Assembly: GCF_950295315.1 (NCBI RefSeq)
Contig: NC_080181.1
Location: forward strand, 38,283,375-38,347,374
DNA from: Erinaceus europaeus
Taxonomy: Eukaryota > Chordata > Mammalia > Eulipotyphla > Erinaceidae
DNA length: 64,000 nucleotides
Direction of reading: 5' to 3'
Both the position numbers and the translations under genes were made by a program. Below the pieces are notes generated by a model. It did not search any database, had not been told where the DNA came from, and saw nothing but the letters and a program-made list of their open reading frames with translations. Positions 41,999 to 53,131 of the stretch are shown piece after piece (positions within the stretch are counted from its first letter, which is position 1; each line of letters opens with the position of its first letter).

Positions 41999-42540
41999 AA
42001 TAAAAAGGTCTCCCACTTCCCTTTCTCAGCAGTGAGGTGGAGAGAGGGATCTCTGGGCTCCCAATTATTGTTTCTGTTTTTCTGCTTACAGCACTGGTGT
42101 TTTTCTGGCTAGGGCCCAGACAGTGTGCTACTTGTAGAGCTCAGCCTGGTGCAAGTGCTGGACCACTTTTTGGCTTTCTCTCCCCTTTTCACACTGCTTT
42201 AAGGATCTTTCAGTGGCGAGAATCAGTGAAAGCTTTTAAGTAGGGAAATAAGTTTTTGGGAAGCATTTGTGAAAAGGTAAACAGCTGGTAAAAGATCAAA
42301 GTGGCCAGTGGAAAGCCAGAAGTCCTCATGCACAGCAGGCTGGCTGGAGAGGGAAGTTGCAGGCACTTGAAAAAGCCAGGCTGAAGAGAGCTCCTGCTGA
42401 GAGCTAAGGGAGCCTCTCCACCCCCTCACTGGCCAGCAGAATGCCCTTAGCATTACAAGATCTGTACCTGAGCAATCTGGATTTGGGATTTCCACTGCCA
42501 GTATGATGTCTGGAAGCTTCCTCCCTGTGGGTGGCAGGCT
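41999..42540. other. Unique sequence, nothing recognised
   Basis: No repeat or gene signature recognised; moderately higher GC than its surroundings. Confidence 0.4.
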
Positions 42541-42811
42541 TTTTTCTTCTCTTTCTTTCTTTCCTTCTTTCTTTCTTCCTTCCTCCCTCTCTCTCTCTCT
42601 CTTTCTTTCTTCCTACCTTCCCCCCTCTCTTTCATCCTTCCTCCCTTTCTCTTCCTTCCTTCTGTCCTTCCTTTCTTCCTTCTTTCTTCCTTCCTTCCTT
42701 CCTTCTTTCTCTTCTTTCTCTTTCTTTCTTTCATCCTTCCTCCCTTTCCCTTCCTCCCTTTTCCTTCCTTCCTTCCTTCCTTCCTTCCTTCCTTCCTTCC
42801 TTCCTTCCTTT
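42541..42811. repeat. 270-bp pyrimidine tract, (CTTT)n/(CCTT)n/(TC)n
   Basis: Almost pure C/T on the plus strand, mixing 'tttcttt', 'ccttcctt' and 'tctctctc'. It ends with about eleven perfect 'cctt' units. Long polar frames on both strands here (up to 174 codons, serine/phenylalanine/leucine or lysine/arginine/glutamate) are low-complexity artefacts. Confidence 0.95.
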
Positions 42812-44119
42812 CAGCTTCTGAGCTTATCAGATCACAACAGACTTAGTCAGATTTGTGACCCCCATATCTCAGACCTACTGCCTCTGTTCTGGAATGAACT
42901 TTACAGAAAGCAGGTGCATCCTGTTGGTGTGTCCTGTCCCTCTCCTTGGGCCAGCCCTGGACAGTGCCAAGTACTCTTCTCTGGAACAGAGAGGAAAAAA
43001 CAACTGAGAGGTAGAAAAAATGAATGATGACATTTCCTGCAAGGGATGAATTAGAAAGAGGCTTTACAATTCCATGCCTGACCTCATCCACAGCCTGAGG
43101 AGGTATGTACAGAAGAAAATCAGGAGGCCCTTTGCCTTCTAGAAGCTTCTATGGTGCAGTCCATGCTCCATCACTGTTATTCCAACTCAGCCCCTCCCTA
43201 GCAGTGGCCACATGCTGTCCTGCTCTTCATTCCAAACAGCCTCCTCAGAAAGCCTTGCAGGTGGCCAGACCACCAAAAAGATGTTTGTGGAACAATGCAT
43301 CCTGAGGAGTCTATTATACAGACAAGTTGCTGCCTGAAAGAGTTCCATTAATGACAAAGCCAGGTTCAAGCTGTGGCCCCATCCCTCTCCTCATGGTCCC
43401 CATAGCCTGTCCTAACCCCTGATGTGTTGTTCTTGCTCAGCTTTCTTTGGCAAGCTGGAAGAAACTGCTAAAGGTAGTGTGCTCCAGTTTTATGTCATCC
43501 TTTGCATGTAAATCCCTTCCTTCTGCCAGGGCTCAGCATCCAGAACCCCTGGGGGTGAGGGGAACTTCTTGTCCTCTGCTTATGCACTGATAGTCAGGTC
43601 TGGACCAAATCCAAGAGATCTTTGAGAACTGACCCTCCTTTAGGGGTGTTCTCTGCCTCCCCATTTCCTAGCAGCTTTGTGCATTTATCAGCATGTGGCT
43701 TCATAACAGTGGAGAACCCCTTTAACTGACAGTCTGCAGCAAGAAGGTGAGCCTTTTCCATGTTCTTCTCTGTGCTTTTGCTCACTCCCTTCCTCTACCA
43801 CCTAGCATGTTCTCTGTATTTTGTGAGCATGTTGTATTGGGAGAAATTATTGGCTGAGTTTGTTCCCCTACCCACCCCTATAAAGTCCCAGAAAAGAGTT
43901 GTAAGTTATCTGACGACACCACTAGAATGTTGTCACAGGGGCAATAATTGTCCTTTGGTTGAGATATTTTTGCCAGTATATCTCTTAGCCAACTGTCTAC
44001 AATATTTCTTCTAAAGATTATCAAGGGGTGATAATAATGATGATGTCAGAAGAGATTAGGAAATATATCTTACTTTCTCTTGAGTAGATAGAACATTTCT
44101 TTATATCAGCAGCCATTAA
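42812..44119. other. Unique sequence, nothing recognised
   Basis: 1.3 kb of unrecognised sequence with average composition. No convincing exon seen. Confidence 0.4.
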
Positions 44120-44820
44120 TTACAAGCAGAATTTATAAAAAGATGCCATTTCCAGATGCCTCAAAGAAAATCTGTTATTAGAAATAAATTGAATGCAATC
44201 CAGGCAAAGTTCCTCCACAAAAGTCTTACCAATCAGGCCTCTGAGTCTCTAAAGAAAACTTAAATAAATGTAATGGTACACTATTCTCACAGTTTCTCTG
44301 TAGACTTTGTAGATTCATTACAGTCCCAATCAAAATCACAGCAGGTTTTTCTTATTTGGAATTTAATGAGATGCATATAAAAATTATGTGGAAATTAAAA
44401 AGGAATTAGCCAAGGCAATCTTGAGAAAGAATAAAGTCATAATAATTATAATCCAGCATATCTAGACTTAAGAATTGAGGGTGATTACATTAAGGAGTGC
44501 TAGTTCAAGGAGATCAAAATATATCAACAGCACAAAATAGTTCAGAGTTTGTTTTTAAATAAAATGTATTTTACCCAAGAAGGAAAAAAAAAGGTCTTTT
44601 GACTCCTATTTGTGCCATAAACTAAAAAATAAATTTAAAAAAGCAGTCCTAGATGAACAGTAGAGCTAAGTATGAAAAAATAAACAACACAAGTTCTAGA
44701 AAATACTACAAAAATTATCCTCTTTGGGGGCTATTAAACATTAGTTGTCCATGATATGGAAAGTACTAGCTATGTGGAAAAAGATTTATAAGTTGGTTGG
44801 TATAAAATTAGGAAGTCTGG
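44120..44820 (+). mobile_element. Ancient L1 ORF2 fragment
   Basis: 'gaatgcaatccaggcaaag', 'attacagtcccaatcaaaatcacagcaggttttt', 'aaggaattagccaaggcaatcttgagaaagaataaag' and 'gtgctagttcaaggagatc' are hallmarks of the ORF2 region after the reverse transcriptase. The open frame is lost. Similar old L1 text resumes at about 45410-45625 beyond inserted SINEs. Confidence 0.75.
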
Positions 44821-44824
44821 ACAA

Positions 44825-45020
44825 GACAATAGCTCACTTGAACAGTGTACTACTTTGCTGGGGGTTAGGCCCAGGTTTGAGCCAAGTCCCCACCTCATTG
44901 AAGGAAGTTTTGGTACTTTGGTCTCTTTTACTCTGGTTTTGTGTCTCATTCTTCTTCTTTCTCTCTCTCTCTCTTTCTTTCTTTCTTCCTTCTTTCTTTC
45001 TTTCTTTCTTTTTTTTTTCT
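44825..45020 (+). repeat. SINE (EriB-like) with expanded CT tract
   Basis: 'aatagctcacttgaacagtgtactactttgctgggggttaggcccaggtttgagccaagtccccacctcattgaagg' is a diverged tRNA-like head. The tail is '(tc)n(tttc)n' expanded to about 65 bases (44950-45018), into which an EriA-long copy lies inserted in opposite orientation. Confidence 0.6.
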
Positions 45021-45303
45021 GTCTCAAGGGTTATTACTGGGGCTCAGTGGTTGCACTACACTGTGAATCTACTGCTCCTGGAGGTCATTTTCCTCATTTT
45101 GTTGCCCTTATTGTTACCATTGTTGTTGTTATTGTTGCCATTGCTATTGTTGGATAGGACAGAGAGAAATTGAAAGAGGAGGGGAAGACAGAGAGGGGGA
45201 GAGAAAGATACCTGCTTGAACCTGGAGCTTGAACCAGGATAATTATTCCAGTCCTTATGCTATGGTGCCATGTGGCTTAACTCACTGCACTACTGCCCAG
45301 CTC
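45020..45303 (-). repeat. EriA-long SINE
   Basis: 'gtctcaagggttattactggggctcagtggttgcactacactgtgaatctactgctcctggaggtcatttt', 'cattttgttgcccttattgttacc', 'ggataggacagagagaaattgaaagaggaggggaagac', 'cttaactcactgcactactgcccagctc'. The middle block up to 'ctgcaggtgggg' is deleted. Confidence 0.87.
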
Positions 45304-45332
45304 TCTCTCTGTCTCAATCTAAGGTAAATGAA

Positions 45333-45390
45333 TGAGTGAGTGAGTGAGTGAGTGAGTGAGTGAGTGAATGGATGAATAAATGAATGAATA
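45333..45390. repeat. (GTGA)n / (GAAT)n tetranucleotide repeat
   Basis: Eight near-perfect 'gtga' units pass into 'atgaataaatgaatgaataa'. Confidence 0.92.
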
Positions 45391-45624
45391 AGGCAGTTGT
45401 GTTATATTTGAATAAACATTTAAAGTGTAACAAGATGGTGATAGAGGGACAACATTGCCACCTTCTATACATCTAATACGGGACTCAGCTCCAGAACATA
45501 TAAGATGTGCCTACAAACTCATGCCCGAAAACAAAAAAAAAATCAGACAGCATAATAAGTGAATGGGCAAAAGGAGGATATGTTTAGTGCAGTTAGTTAT
45601 GAGAATAATGCATGTTAAAGTCAC

Positions 45625-45760
45625 AATTTAGGGCAAGGAAATAGCATAATTGTTATGTAAACAGACTCTTAGGCCTGAGGCTCTGAGGTCCCAGGCTCAA
45701 TCCCCTATACCACTATAAGCCAAAGCTGAGTAGTGCTCTGGTAATAAATAATAATAATAT
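45625..45760 (+). repeat. EriC SINE
   Basis: 'agggcaaggaaatagcataattgttatgtaaacagactcttaggcctgaggctctgaggtcccaggctcaatcccctataccactataagccaaagctgagtagtgctctggtaataaataataat'. Complete. Confidence 0.88.
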
Positions 45761-46616
45761 AAAATGGTCACAATATAACACTTATACATACCCATAGTTA
45801 GAGAAATGATAAACAGAGGCAGATAGGTACCCCTGGCATTAGACATGCATTTTGGTGCCTACCAATAGCCAAGATAATCTGGAAGTCACCATCCTGCAGA
45901 CCCTTTTCTGTGCCAGGCAAGGCAATGACAAAGTCAAGAAGAAATATCAATGAAGTGAAACACCCTAAGTACAAGTGATGAAGGGATGGAACTGAAAAAG
46001 GCCTATTAAAAATCATTCCCTTGATACATACATACCCCTTGCTTTTTGGTTTGGGCAACTGGGTCCTAGCTTCAACCCACCCCACCTCTGGAGGTAGGGG
46101 AAGGAATGAGTTTGGTAATGTACTGTGTCTCATCTCTTTAAGACCGTTAATGTTTGTGCTTGAATTTCAGTTACTCTCCTAGATAAACTTACCCTTAACT
46201 CTACTTCTAATAATTCTCATTAACATGATAATGGTTTCTGTACTTTTATACCATTCTTGGGTTTGGCTAAATCCAGTGAGAAAGTTTTCAGTATTTCAGG
46301 GTTAAATATAATGCTGGCTATGCATGTTTTCCTCTTCATAAGAAAAGGAAATTCCCCCTAGGAAGGTGCTGATAGCAGGTCTTCTCTTTCTATTATCTGT
46401 GAAGCACCTGAGACCATTATTTCTTCATTATAGTCAGACTTCTTTGAAAGCATCCCAAGGGAGTTTGTTAACTGGAAGAGAATCAAGAAATTTTAAGAAC
46501 TGTTAGGTAATAGTTAATTAATGAGAATTTTTTTTTTCTCCAGCAAGCCATGCCTGCCCTGCCCTTTGGAAATTCTGAACTATAAGTTTTATCTTCTGAG
46601 AACAGGAAACTCTACT
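45761..46616. other. Unique sequence, nothing recognised
   Basis: A 111-codon minus frame at 45798-46133 has a leucine/isoleucine-rich stretch but no initiation context, splice signals or family signature. Left as a chance frame. Confidence 0.4.
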
Positions 46617-46893
46617 TGGCATTTTTTCATATTTATTTATTTTCCCTGTTATTGCCCTTTTTTTATTATTGTTGTTGTTATTGATGTCGTTGTTAGATAG
46701 GACAGAGAGAAATGGAGAGGGGAGGGGGAGACAGAAAGGAGGGGAGAAAGATAGACACCTGCAGACCTGCTTCACCACCTGTGAAGTGACTGTCCTGCAG
46801 GTGGGGAGCCGGGGGCTTGAACCGGAATCCTTACTCTGGTCCTTGCACTTCATGCCACATGCGCTTAACCCACTGAGCTACCACCCTACTCCC
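46617..46893 (-). repeat. EriA SINE, complete
   Basis: 'atatttatttattttccctgttattgccc', TTG repeats, 'agataggacagagagaaatggagaggggaggggg', 'gacacctgcagacctgcttcaccacctgtgaagtgactgtcctgcaggtggggagccgggggcttgaaccggaatcc', 'cacatgcgcttaacccactgagctaccaccctactccc'. Confidence 0.92.
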
Positions 46894-47029
46894 TGCTTGG
46901 CATTTTTGATCTGTGTTCTGTGCCTGGCCTTTCAAATGACTCTTTAGAATCTACAAATAAATTGGAGAATTTCATGGGCACACTTCTTTAGGCCTCCTTC
47001 TTCTTTGATATTTGAACCATGTGAATTCT

Positions 47030-47243
47030 CTTATTTAAAAATTATTTTAATTAATTATTATTGAATAGAGACAGAGAGAAATTGAGAGGGGAGAGATAGA
47101 GAGGGAAAGAGACAGAGAGACACCTACAGCACTGCTTCGCCACTTGTGAAGTTTTTCCCCTGCAGGTAGGGACCAGGGGCTTGAACCCATGTCCATGTGC
47201 ACTGTAATGTGTGTACTAACCAGGTGCACCACCACCTGGCCCT
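47030..47243 (-). repeat. EriB SINE
   Basis: 'taattaattattattgaatagagacagagagaaattgagaggggag', 'gacacctacagcactgcttcgccacttgtgaagtttttcccctgcaggtagggaccaggggcttgaaccc', 'accaggtgcaccaccacctggcc'. Complete. Confidence 0.9.
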
Positions 47244-47454
47244 GAATTCTTTTATTTAAAACAAATTTTTATTGATTTACTGGTTGTTTTACGATGCTAT
47301 AAAACATAGATATTATACCTCTATACAGTAAACTTTGAATTTTTTAGTTACAATTTATTGGAAGGATTAACCTTATATCAATAATGCATTTGTTGACACA
47401 CCTCTCCTTTCCTCATGACAGGTGGAATTCAAGAATTCTAGCTTCTTCATATTG

Positions 47455-47925
47455 GTATGAAGACTCCAAATCTCATCTGCTATGTTCTTACCTTTAGGTT
47501 CCTGATTATTAAATAAATTGTTCTTCTTTGTATCTTAATGCTTTTCAGTCACTAAGTTGCAGATGCTACCATGCTGCCATCTGGACTTTCCTGGACAGAT
47601 GACCTCACCAATGTGTCATGAAACCTCACCTCTCCAGAGCCCTGGCCCACTAGGGAAAGATATAAACAGGCTGGATGTATGGATCAAGCTGCCAATGCCC
47701 ATGTCCAGCAGAGAAGCAATTACAGAAGCCAGACCTGTCATCTTCTGCACCCCATAATGATCCTGGGTCCATACTCTCAGCAGGTTAAAGACGAGGAGGC
47801 TTCCAATGGAGGGGGTGGGATATGGAACTCTGGTTGTGGGAACTGTATGGAATTGTACCCCTTTTATCCTACAATCTTGTTGATCATTATTAAATCACTA
47901 AAAATTAAAAAAATAAAAAATTTAT
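47455..47925 (+). mobile_element. 5'-truncated L1: 3' UTR module, plus strand
   Basis: 'atgaagactccaaatctcatctgctatgttcttacctttaggttcctgattatt', 'ccagatgc-like gcagatgctaccatgctgccatctggactttcctggacagatgacctcaccaatgtgtcatg', 'gggaaagatataaacaggctggatgtatgg', 'gaagcaattacagaagccagacc', ending 'tgtaccccttttatcctacaatcttg' and an A-rich tail. More diverged than the copies at 8640 and 61300. Confidence 0.8.
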
Positions 47926-48414
47926 ATTGAGAAAAAAGAATCAAGGACTGTCAAGGACAATTTTGAATCTTTAAGAGAAGAAAGATAATTGAGTGTGAGG
48001 GGAAAAAGAAAGAAAGTAAAGAATTAAAGCAAGAAAGAGAAGGAAAGAAGAGAATAGAAAAAAGTTCCTTTGTCTTGTGAAATTAATGATTACAGGCCTG
48101 AGATATCTACTACATAGAGCCCATCATGCTCACAGAAGGATAGACAGTGTTCTTCTTCATCAGGACCAAGAGTGCCTCCACACAGGACCACAGGAGAAGA
48201 CTGCAGTCTTTACCCTACCCAGAACACCACATAGTAGATCATACAGATTCATCCCTTAACATTTACAATTTTCCAAGAGAGACAATCTATGAGTTCTCAA
48301 GGGCCTTGCATTAGTTAGACTGGCATTAAAAGAAAAGGAAGTAAATGAATGAATTCCATTTTTTGTTGTTTGTTTGCTTTCCTAAAATAAATTTAGCCAA
48401 CTTTTATATTTTTT
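47926..48414. other. Purine-rich then unique sequence
   Basis: 47990-48065 is A/G-rich ('gaaagaaagtaaagaattaaagc'). The rest is unremarkable. Confidence 0.4.
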
Positions 48415-48722
48415 CCAATTTTTTAAAAATATTTATTTATTTTTCCTTTTGTTGCCCTTGTTTTTTATTGTTGTTGTAGTTATTATTGTTGTTGTTACTG
48501 GTGTTGTCATTGGTGTTGTCATTGTTGGATAGGACAGCGAGAAATGGAGAGAGGAGGGGAAGACAGAGAGGAAGAGAGAAAGATAGACACAGACCTGCTT
48601 CACCACCTGTGAAGTGACTCCCCTGCAGGTGGGGAGCTGAGGGCTTGAACCGAGATCCTTACGCTGGTTCTTGTGCTTTGTGCCATGTGCGCTTAACCCA
48701 CTTTGCTCCCACCCAACTCCCA
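48415..48722 (-). repeat. EriA SINE, complete
   Basis: 'atatttatttatttttccttttgttgcccttg', TTG repeats including a doubled 'gttgtcattggtgttgtcattg', 'ggataggacagcgagaaatggagagaggaggggaag', 'cacagacctgcttcaccacctgtgaagtgactcccctgcaggtgggg', ending 'cgcttaacccactttgctcccacccaactccc'. Confidence 0.92.
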
Positions 48723-48873
48723 TTTATTTCCCATTTTTATTAGAAAAAAAATGATGTGGCAATTGTTAGAAAGCAGAAGTAAATTCTCCTGGAGTTGCAA
48801 ACTTTAGCATATGACATGTAATTTAGAAATTAAGAGATAGAGCTTTTTATCTGAAAAAAAAAGAAAAAAAAGT

Positions 48874-49078
48874 TAGGGCCATGTGGTGAGACACTTGGCT
48901 GAGTGAACATGTTACAATGTGCAAAGACCCAAGTTTAAGTCCTCACCTGCAGGGGGAAAGCTTTGTGAATGGTGAAGCAGTGCTGCAGCTGTCTCTCTGT
49001 TCCCCTCCCTATCTCCCCCTTCGCTCTCCATTTCTGACAGTTTCTATACAATAAATAAAGATAACTTAAAAAATTGAA
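48874..49078 (+). repeat. EriB SINE, complete
   Basis: 'gggccatgtggtgagacacttggctgagtgaacatgttacaatgtgcaaagacccaagtttaagtcctcacctgcagggggaaagctttgtgaatggtgaagcagtgctgcagctgtctctctg', ending 'tttctatacaataaataaagataac'. Confidence 0.88.
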
Positions 49079-49124
49079 AAAGTTGGATTTAGAAATGTCA
49101 AGAGATACAGCTAACCATTATATA

Positions 49125-49240
49125 GTTTTATTTATTTATTTATTTTTAATGAAAGTACTGCTCCTTTCTGCTAGCACTTGGGATTGAAGCTGAGAGCTCA
49201 GAGCCTCAGGCACACAAGTTATTTGTCTCCCCAGTTGAAT
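49125..49240 (-). repeat. EriC SINE, diverged
   Basis: 'ttatttatttatttatttttaatgaaagtactgctcctttctgctagcacttgggattgaagctgagagctcagagcctcaggcacacaag'. Confidence 0.65.
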
Positions 49241-49254
49241 AATTTTTATATTTA

Positions 49255-49390
49255 AAAATATATTTAGTTATTTTATTTTAAGAGTAGAGAGACTGATATA
49301 GAGAGAGTCCAGTAACCCTTTTAGCTCTGGCTTAAAGTGATGCTGGAGATTTAACCTGGAACTTCTGAAACCTCAGGCATGGAAAAATAT
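49255..49390 (-). repeat. EriC-like SINE, diverged
   Basis: 'gtagagagactgatatagagagag', 'acccttttagctctggcttaaagtgatgctggagatttaacctggaacttctgaaacctcaggcatgg'. Confidence 0.6.
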
Positions 49391-49447
49391 AAAGAGTTGA
49401 CTTTTTCAGAGAGAGAGAAAGAGAAAAGGAGAATGGAAAGATATCAC

Positions 49448-49575
49448 AGAGGGCAGGAGTAGATAGTGTAATAATTATGCAAAGATACTCTCATGCCTGA
49501 GGCTCTAAAGTCTTGGGTTCAATCCCCAGGACCACTATAAACCAGAGCTGAACAGTGCTCTAGTTAGGAAAAACA
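49448..49575 (+). repeat. EriC SINE
   Basis: 'gagggcaggagtagatagtgtaataattatgcaaagatactctcatgcctgaggctctaaagtcttgggttcaatccccaggaccactataaaccagagctgaacagtgctctagtt'. Complete. Third EriC within 500 bases, and opposite in orientation to the two before it. Confidence 0.88.
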
Positions 49576-49879
49576 ATTAAAAACAAAAGATACCGCAGCA
49601 TTGAAGCTTCCTGCAGTGCATAGGAGCACTGTTTGAGTCTGGGCTGTGTACATAGCAAGGCAGGTAAACTATCCTGGTGAGCTATTTTACTGGCCCCCAG
49701 ATAACATTATTATACAGTGTTGATTTTTTAACAATATATACAATATGCTCTAAATTATGGATGTTAACTTCTTTGAGACAACTTTCACTGTTAATAAAGA
49801 TTAATCATTAAATGGTTGAGCATCATCTACTAAGTCCCAGAAAGTCTTCAGTGTGCAGGGCACAGCAAAATCAGGACCT

Positions 49880-50075
49880 CTGGCTGAGGGAGTCAGGTGG
49901 TGGCTCACTTGGTTGAGTGCATATGTTACAGTGCTCAAGGACCTGTATTCAAAGCTTGTGTTCTCTGCCTGTAGGGTCAAAGCTACATGAGTAGTGGAGC
50001 AGTGATCCAGATATCTCTCTTTCATCTATCACATCATCTCTACTTCTCTGTATCTCTCTATCAGAAAAAGGAAGG
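49880..50075 (+). repeat. EriB SINE, diverged
   Basis: 'gagggagtcaggtggtggctcacttggttgagtgcatatgttacagtgctcaaggacctgtattcaaagc', 'gagtagtggagcagtgatccagatatctctc'. Confidence 0.8.
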
Positions 50076-50517
50076 CAGTGTTAGAGGTCTGCTTAGGGAA
50101 AGCTACCCCTTCTCCTGCACCCTGGAGCTAGCCAGGAATAAAGGGCCAAAGGGCCCAGAAGCTCCAGTGTGTTTGCATACTTGCCCCAGCACTGCCTCCT
50201 TACTTGACTGCAAAGATCATAAAATGCAGATGGAGGTAGATGTGAGCACCTGGAGACAGGGGCTGAAGCTCATTCCCCAGGATCCTGTGCAACCCCAGAA
50301 GGTCTATAATAAAACTTGGGAGACCAGGAAGCTCATGACCCCTTTATGGCCCTTCATCTTATATTGGGGTGGGGGGGGAGTTGGACCAGCACTTGTTTCC
50401 CCAGCATTTAAAAAATCCAACATGCATGATCTCAACAAAGAATTGAGGAGATAGCATCATTTTCAGGAATTTTAAACTTTATTCAGGAAAAACTGAGAAC
50501 CATTTGCATGTTAGGTC
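50076..50517. other. Unique sequence, nothing recognised
   Basis: A 155-codon plus frame at 49987-50454 begins in the EriB SINE and has no family signature. Treated as chance. Confidence 0.4.
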
Positions 50518-50617
50518 GAGAGAGAGAGAATGAGAGAGAAGAGAAAGAGAAAGAGAAAGAGAAAGAGAAAGAGAAAGAGAAAGAGAAAGAGAAAGAGAAA
50601 GAGAAAGAGAAAGAGAG
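50518..50617. repeat. (AAAGAG)n hexanucleotide repeat
   Basis: 'gagagagagagaatgagagagaagagaaagag...' with about twelve perfect AAAGAG units. It accounts for the alternating lysine/arginine frame on plus and serine/phenylalanine frame on minus. Confidence 0.97.
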
Positions 50618-50984
50618 GAGCCCTCTTATGCACATCCCATCTAGGCAAGAGTGAGAGAAAGACAGAAAGGAAGAGAGGCCCCTCAGAGGCCTCTTACTCA
50701 CATGATGGGGTGCTCACCTAAGGCTGAGAGCCCAACAAAGAAAGAAAAAGAGAGAAAGAGGTAAAGCTTGAAAAGCAGCTTACTCATATGGTGACCTAGG
50801 CAAAGAGAATGGCCATACCTACAGGTCTAGTTTATAACACCCAATCCCTGCCTCCACCTTTCCAAGCCACACCTGTCACCACTCCCATTTCCTGTACAGC
50901 AATTTCCTTCCCTCAGGCACACCGGGTGTTCCAGCATGTTGCCCCCTCCAGGTATTTCCTGTCCCTCAACAATCTTTCTCTTTT
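50618..50984. other. Purine-rich then unique sequence
   Basis: Degenerate AG-rich flank of the hexanucleotide repeat to about 50765. Partial repeated phrase 'gaggcccctcagaggcctcttactcacatgatgggg'. Nothing coding seen. Confidence 0.4.
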
Positions 50985-51200
50985 TAAAATTCTTTAATTA
51001 TCTTGATTTATTATTGAATAGAGATAGCCAGAAATCAAGAGGGAAGGGGGAGACAGAGAGAAAGAGAATCAGAGAAATACTTGTAGCTCTGCTTCACCTC
51101 TTGCAAAACTTTCCCACTGTAGGTGGGGGCTGGGAGCTCAAACTTGGGTCCTTGTGCATTGCAACATGTGCATTCACTTGAGTGTGCCACCACCCCCATC
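50985..51200 (-). repeat. EriB SINE
   Basis: 'ctttaattatcttgatttattattgaatagagatagccagaaatcaagagggaaggggg', 'tagctctgcttcacctcttgcaaaactttcccactgtaggtgggggctgggagctcaaac', ending 'gtgtgccaccaccccc'. A (TC)n run to 51234 follows. Confidence 0.87.
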
Positions 51201-51234
51201 TCTCTCTCTCTCTCTCTTTCTCTCTTTCTCTCAG

Positions 51235-52554
51235 TAAATGCTCATCTCCCTGAAACATGACTCTCTTGCGATTATTCATTCCATGTAGATAAGACCCTTG
51301 CAGTAGAGCTTAGGAGGGACCTTTACTCTGTTCCCTCACATTCCACTGCAACAGAAGGCAGGCAGGAAATAGGTGTAGTAGAGTTGTGCAGACACTGAGC
51401 CCTTGTGATAGCCCTGGTGGCAAAAAGAAAAAAAAAATCCTATCTGTAAGTGTCTTAGATTCTCTGAAGGCAAACACAAGTCACTTGGGTCTTCCTGTGG
51501 GAAGTGCTCAGGAGGACCTGGAAGTCCTACACTGGGCAGAGCCACTGAAATGACAAACAGTGCAAGAAAGAAGGTGTTATTTGTAGGACAAGGATGATGT
51601 GAACAGGACTAGCTGAGAACAGGAGTATGACCTCTAAAAACCTGGTTCTAGTAGTGAGTGGGGTCCAAGGGGCAGCCAAGACTCTCAGTGTTGGTGGAAG
51701 GAACTGTGGTTCATGGGGACCTGAGAAATGTGTTACCACTACAGGTTTTCACTGAAGGCATGATGAGATCTTACCTTTTCAAAGGGGGAAAGTAAGTACT
51801 CCATCTAAAAGAACATATGATAATTAAAAAAAAAAAAAAAAAAACTCTCCCAGCTTTGAATTTAGCCATTTTGACTTTTATCTTTTGAAAGCCTATACTA
51901 AACCAATCCTTTTCAGGGTTTCTGGTAATATTTTAACCAAATTGAATCAGCTCAGGAGAATGTAGTCATTAATGACCAGCTATTCATCAGAAACATACGC
52001 TAATGGATTCTGGAGTCACAAGGGCTCTTGCTGCCATGGGTGTTTTTCCTGTCCATTTGCTGCCTTTTTGTATGCAGTTGCAATTACCCTTTGCCCCAGT
52101 TTTCTGTGATGAGCAGACAGAGACAACTGTATATGGTCAATTGGAGAATATATGTGAAAGGCAGTCAAATTTATTTTTTTCCCATTGGAAAGACAGAAAG
52201 CAATACATGATGATTTTTGTCACTCTTGGTTGCTGTTAAATTGCTAGCTCCAAAAAGCTAGATAATGAGCTTTTCATTTGCGGAGGAATCTGAGAGAGGG
52301 CGTGGTTAGTAATGGGAAAATCCCTGTGTGGTAGGAGGGGGCCAGCAGCATAGAGAGACAGGCTGAGTAACATATTGTCACATTTGTAGACCAGCCTCAA
52401 AAATGCCCCCCAGGAACCAAAAGGTGTCCAGAGAACCAGACTACAGAGCAGTGAGGAGAGATTCTACAAGGGACTTGCCTTGAGGGTCACCACTCCACAT
52501 ATGTCCTCTTCTGCCATCCTTCCATCATGCCAGGGCCTCTGTTTCTTCCACTGT
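51235..52554. other. Unique sequence, nothing recognised
   Basis: 1.3 kb without recognised repeats apart from a poly-A run at 51826-51845. Overlapping 60-78 codon frames at 52003-52239 show no family signature. Confidence 0.4.
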
Positions 52555-52859
52555 TGTTGTTAAAGTTCGGGGCTCCAGCAGGCCAGGATAGCTTCGCAGC
52601 GGTGAACAGAGACTTGGGGACACATGGCTGGGCAGTGAAGCTGTATTTCTTTATTCACGAACAAGGATTCATAAACTAACCCAAACCAATCACCACACAG
52701 ATCTGTCCTGCATCCTTCTCCTCACGCCTCTGCACCAAGAACTCCTGAACTACGTAGCATAGGGGGCAGGGAGAAAGAGGTCCCATGAAACTAGCAAGGG
52801 TCAAACCAATTCTCCTGGTGGGGGGAGAGCGAGACCAAATCAATGTGAAGCATACAACA
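52555..52859 (-). mobile_element. Solo LTR, ERVK/IAP-like family
   Basis: About 305 bp. On the minus strand it starts TGTTGTATGCTTCACATTG and ends 'gcccCGAACTTTAACA(ACA)'. It contains 'gaataaagaaatacagcttcactgcccagccatgtgtccccaagtctctgttcaccgctgcgaagc', the shared R/U5. The left edge sits in TTG repeats, so the exact target duplication (perhaps GTTGT) is ambiguous. Confidence 0.82.
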
Positions 52860-53131
52860 GTTGTGAAGTCCTTTCTGATGCCCCATCATCCTTGCTATCT
52901 ACCTGGATCTCTGAGCACCAGGAGTATAGTTTTGGACTGTTTTCTGATGACCCTAGGGCATAGATTTGGTGTCAGTGTTTCTCTGGGTCTGGTACATGAG
53001 GGAAATCAACAGTAGAAAGTATTTAGGCATAAGCACAGTGTTTTTTTCTCCTTTCCCTGATTTAATAAGAGGTAGAGACAGATCTTATTCACTTGTGTTG
53101 TCACTTTTTTGTTACTATAACATTAGTTGAC
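52860..53131. other. Short unique spacer between two LTRs
   Basis: No proviral gag, pol or env text. The last six bases, GTTGAC, are the left target duplication of the next LTR. Confidence 0.5.

Noticed and set aside
42503..43027. 174-codon plus frame and minus lysine/arginine/glutamate frame over 42.5-42.8 kb
   Set aside because: Both are direct translations of the pyrimidine tract, with repetitive SFLP or KERKE composition and no domain.
45798..46133. 111-codon minus frame as a possible secreted or membrane protein
   Set aside because: No signal or splice context and no recognised family; leucine-rich segments are expected by chance in AT/T-rich DNA.
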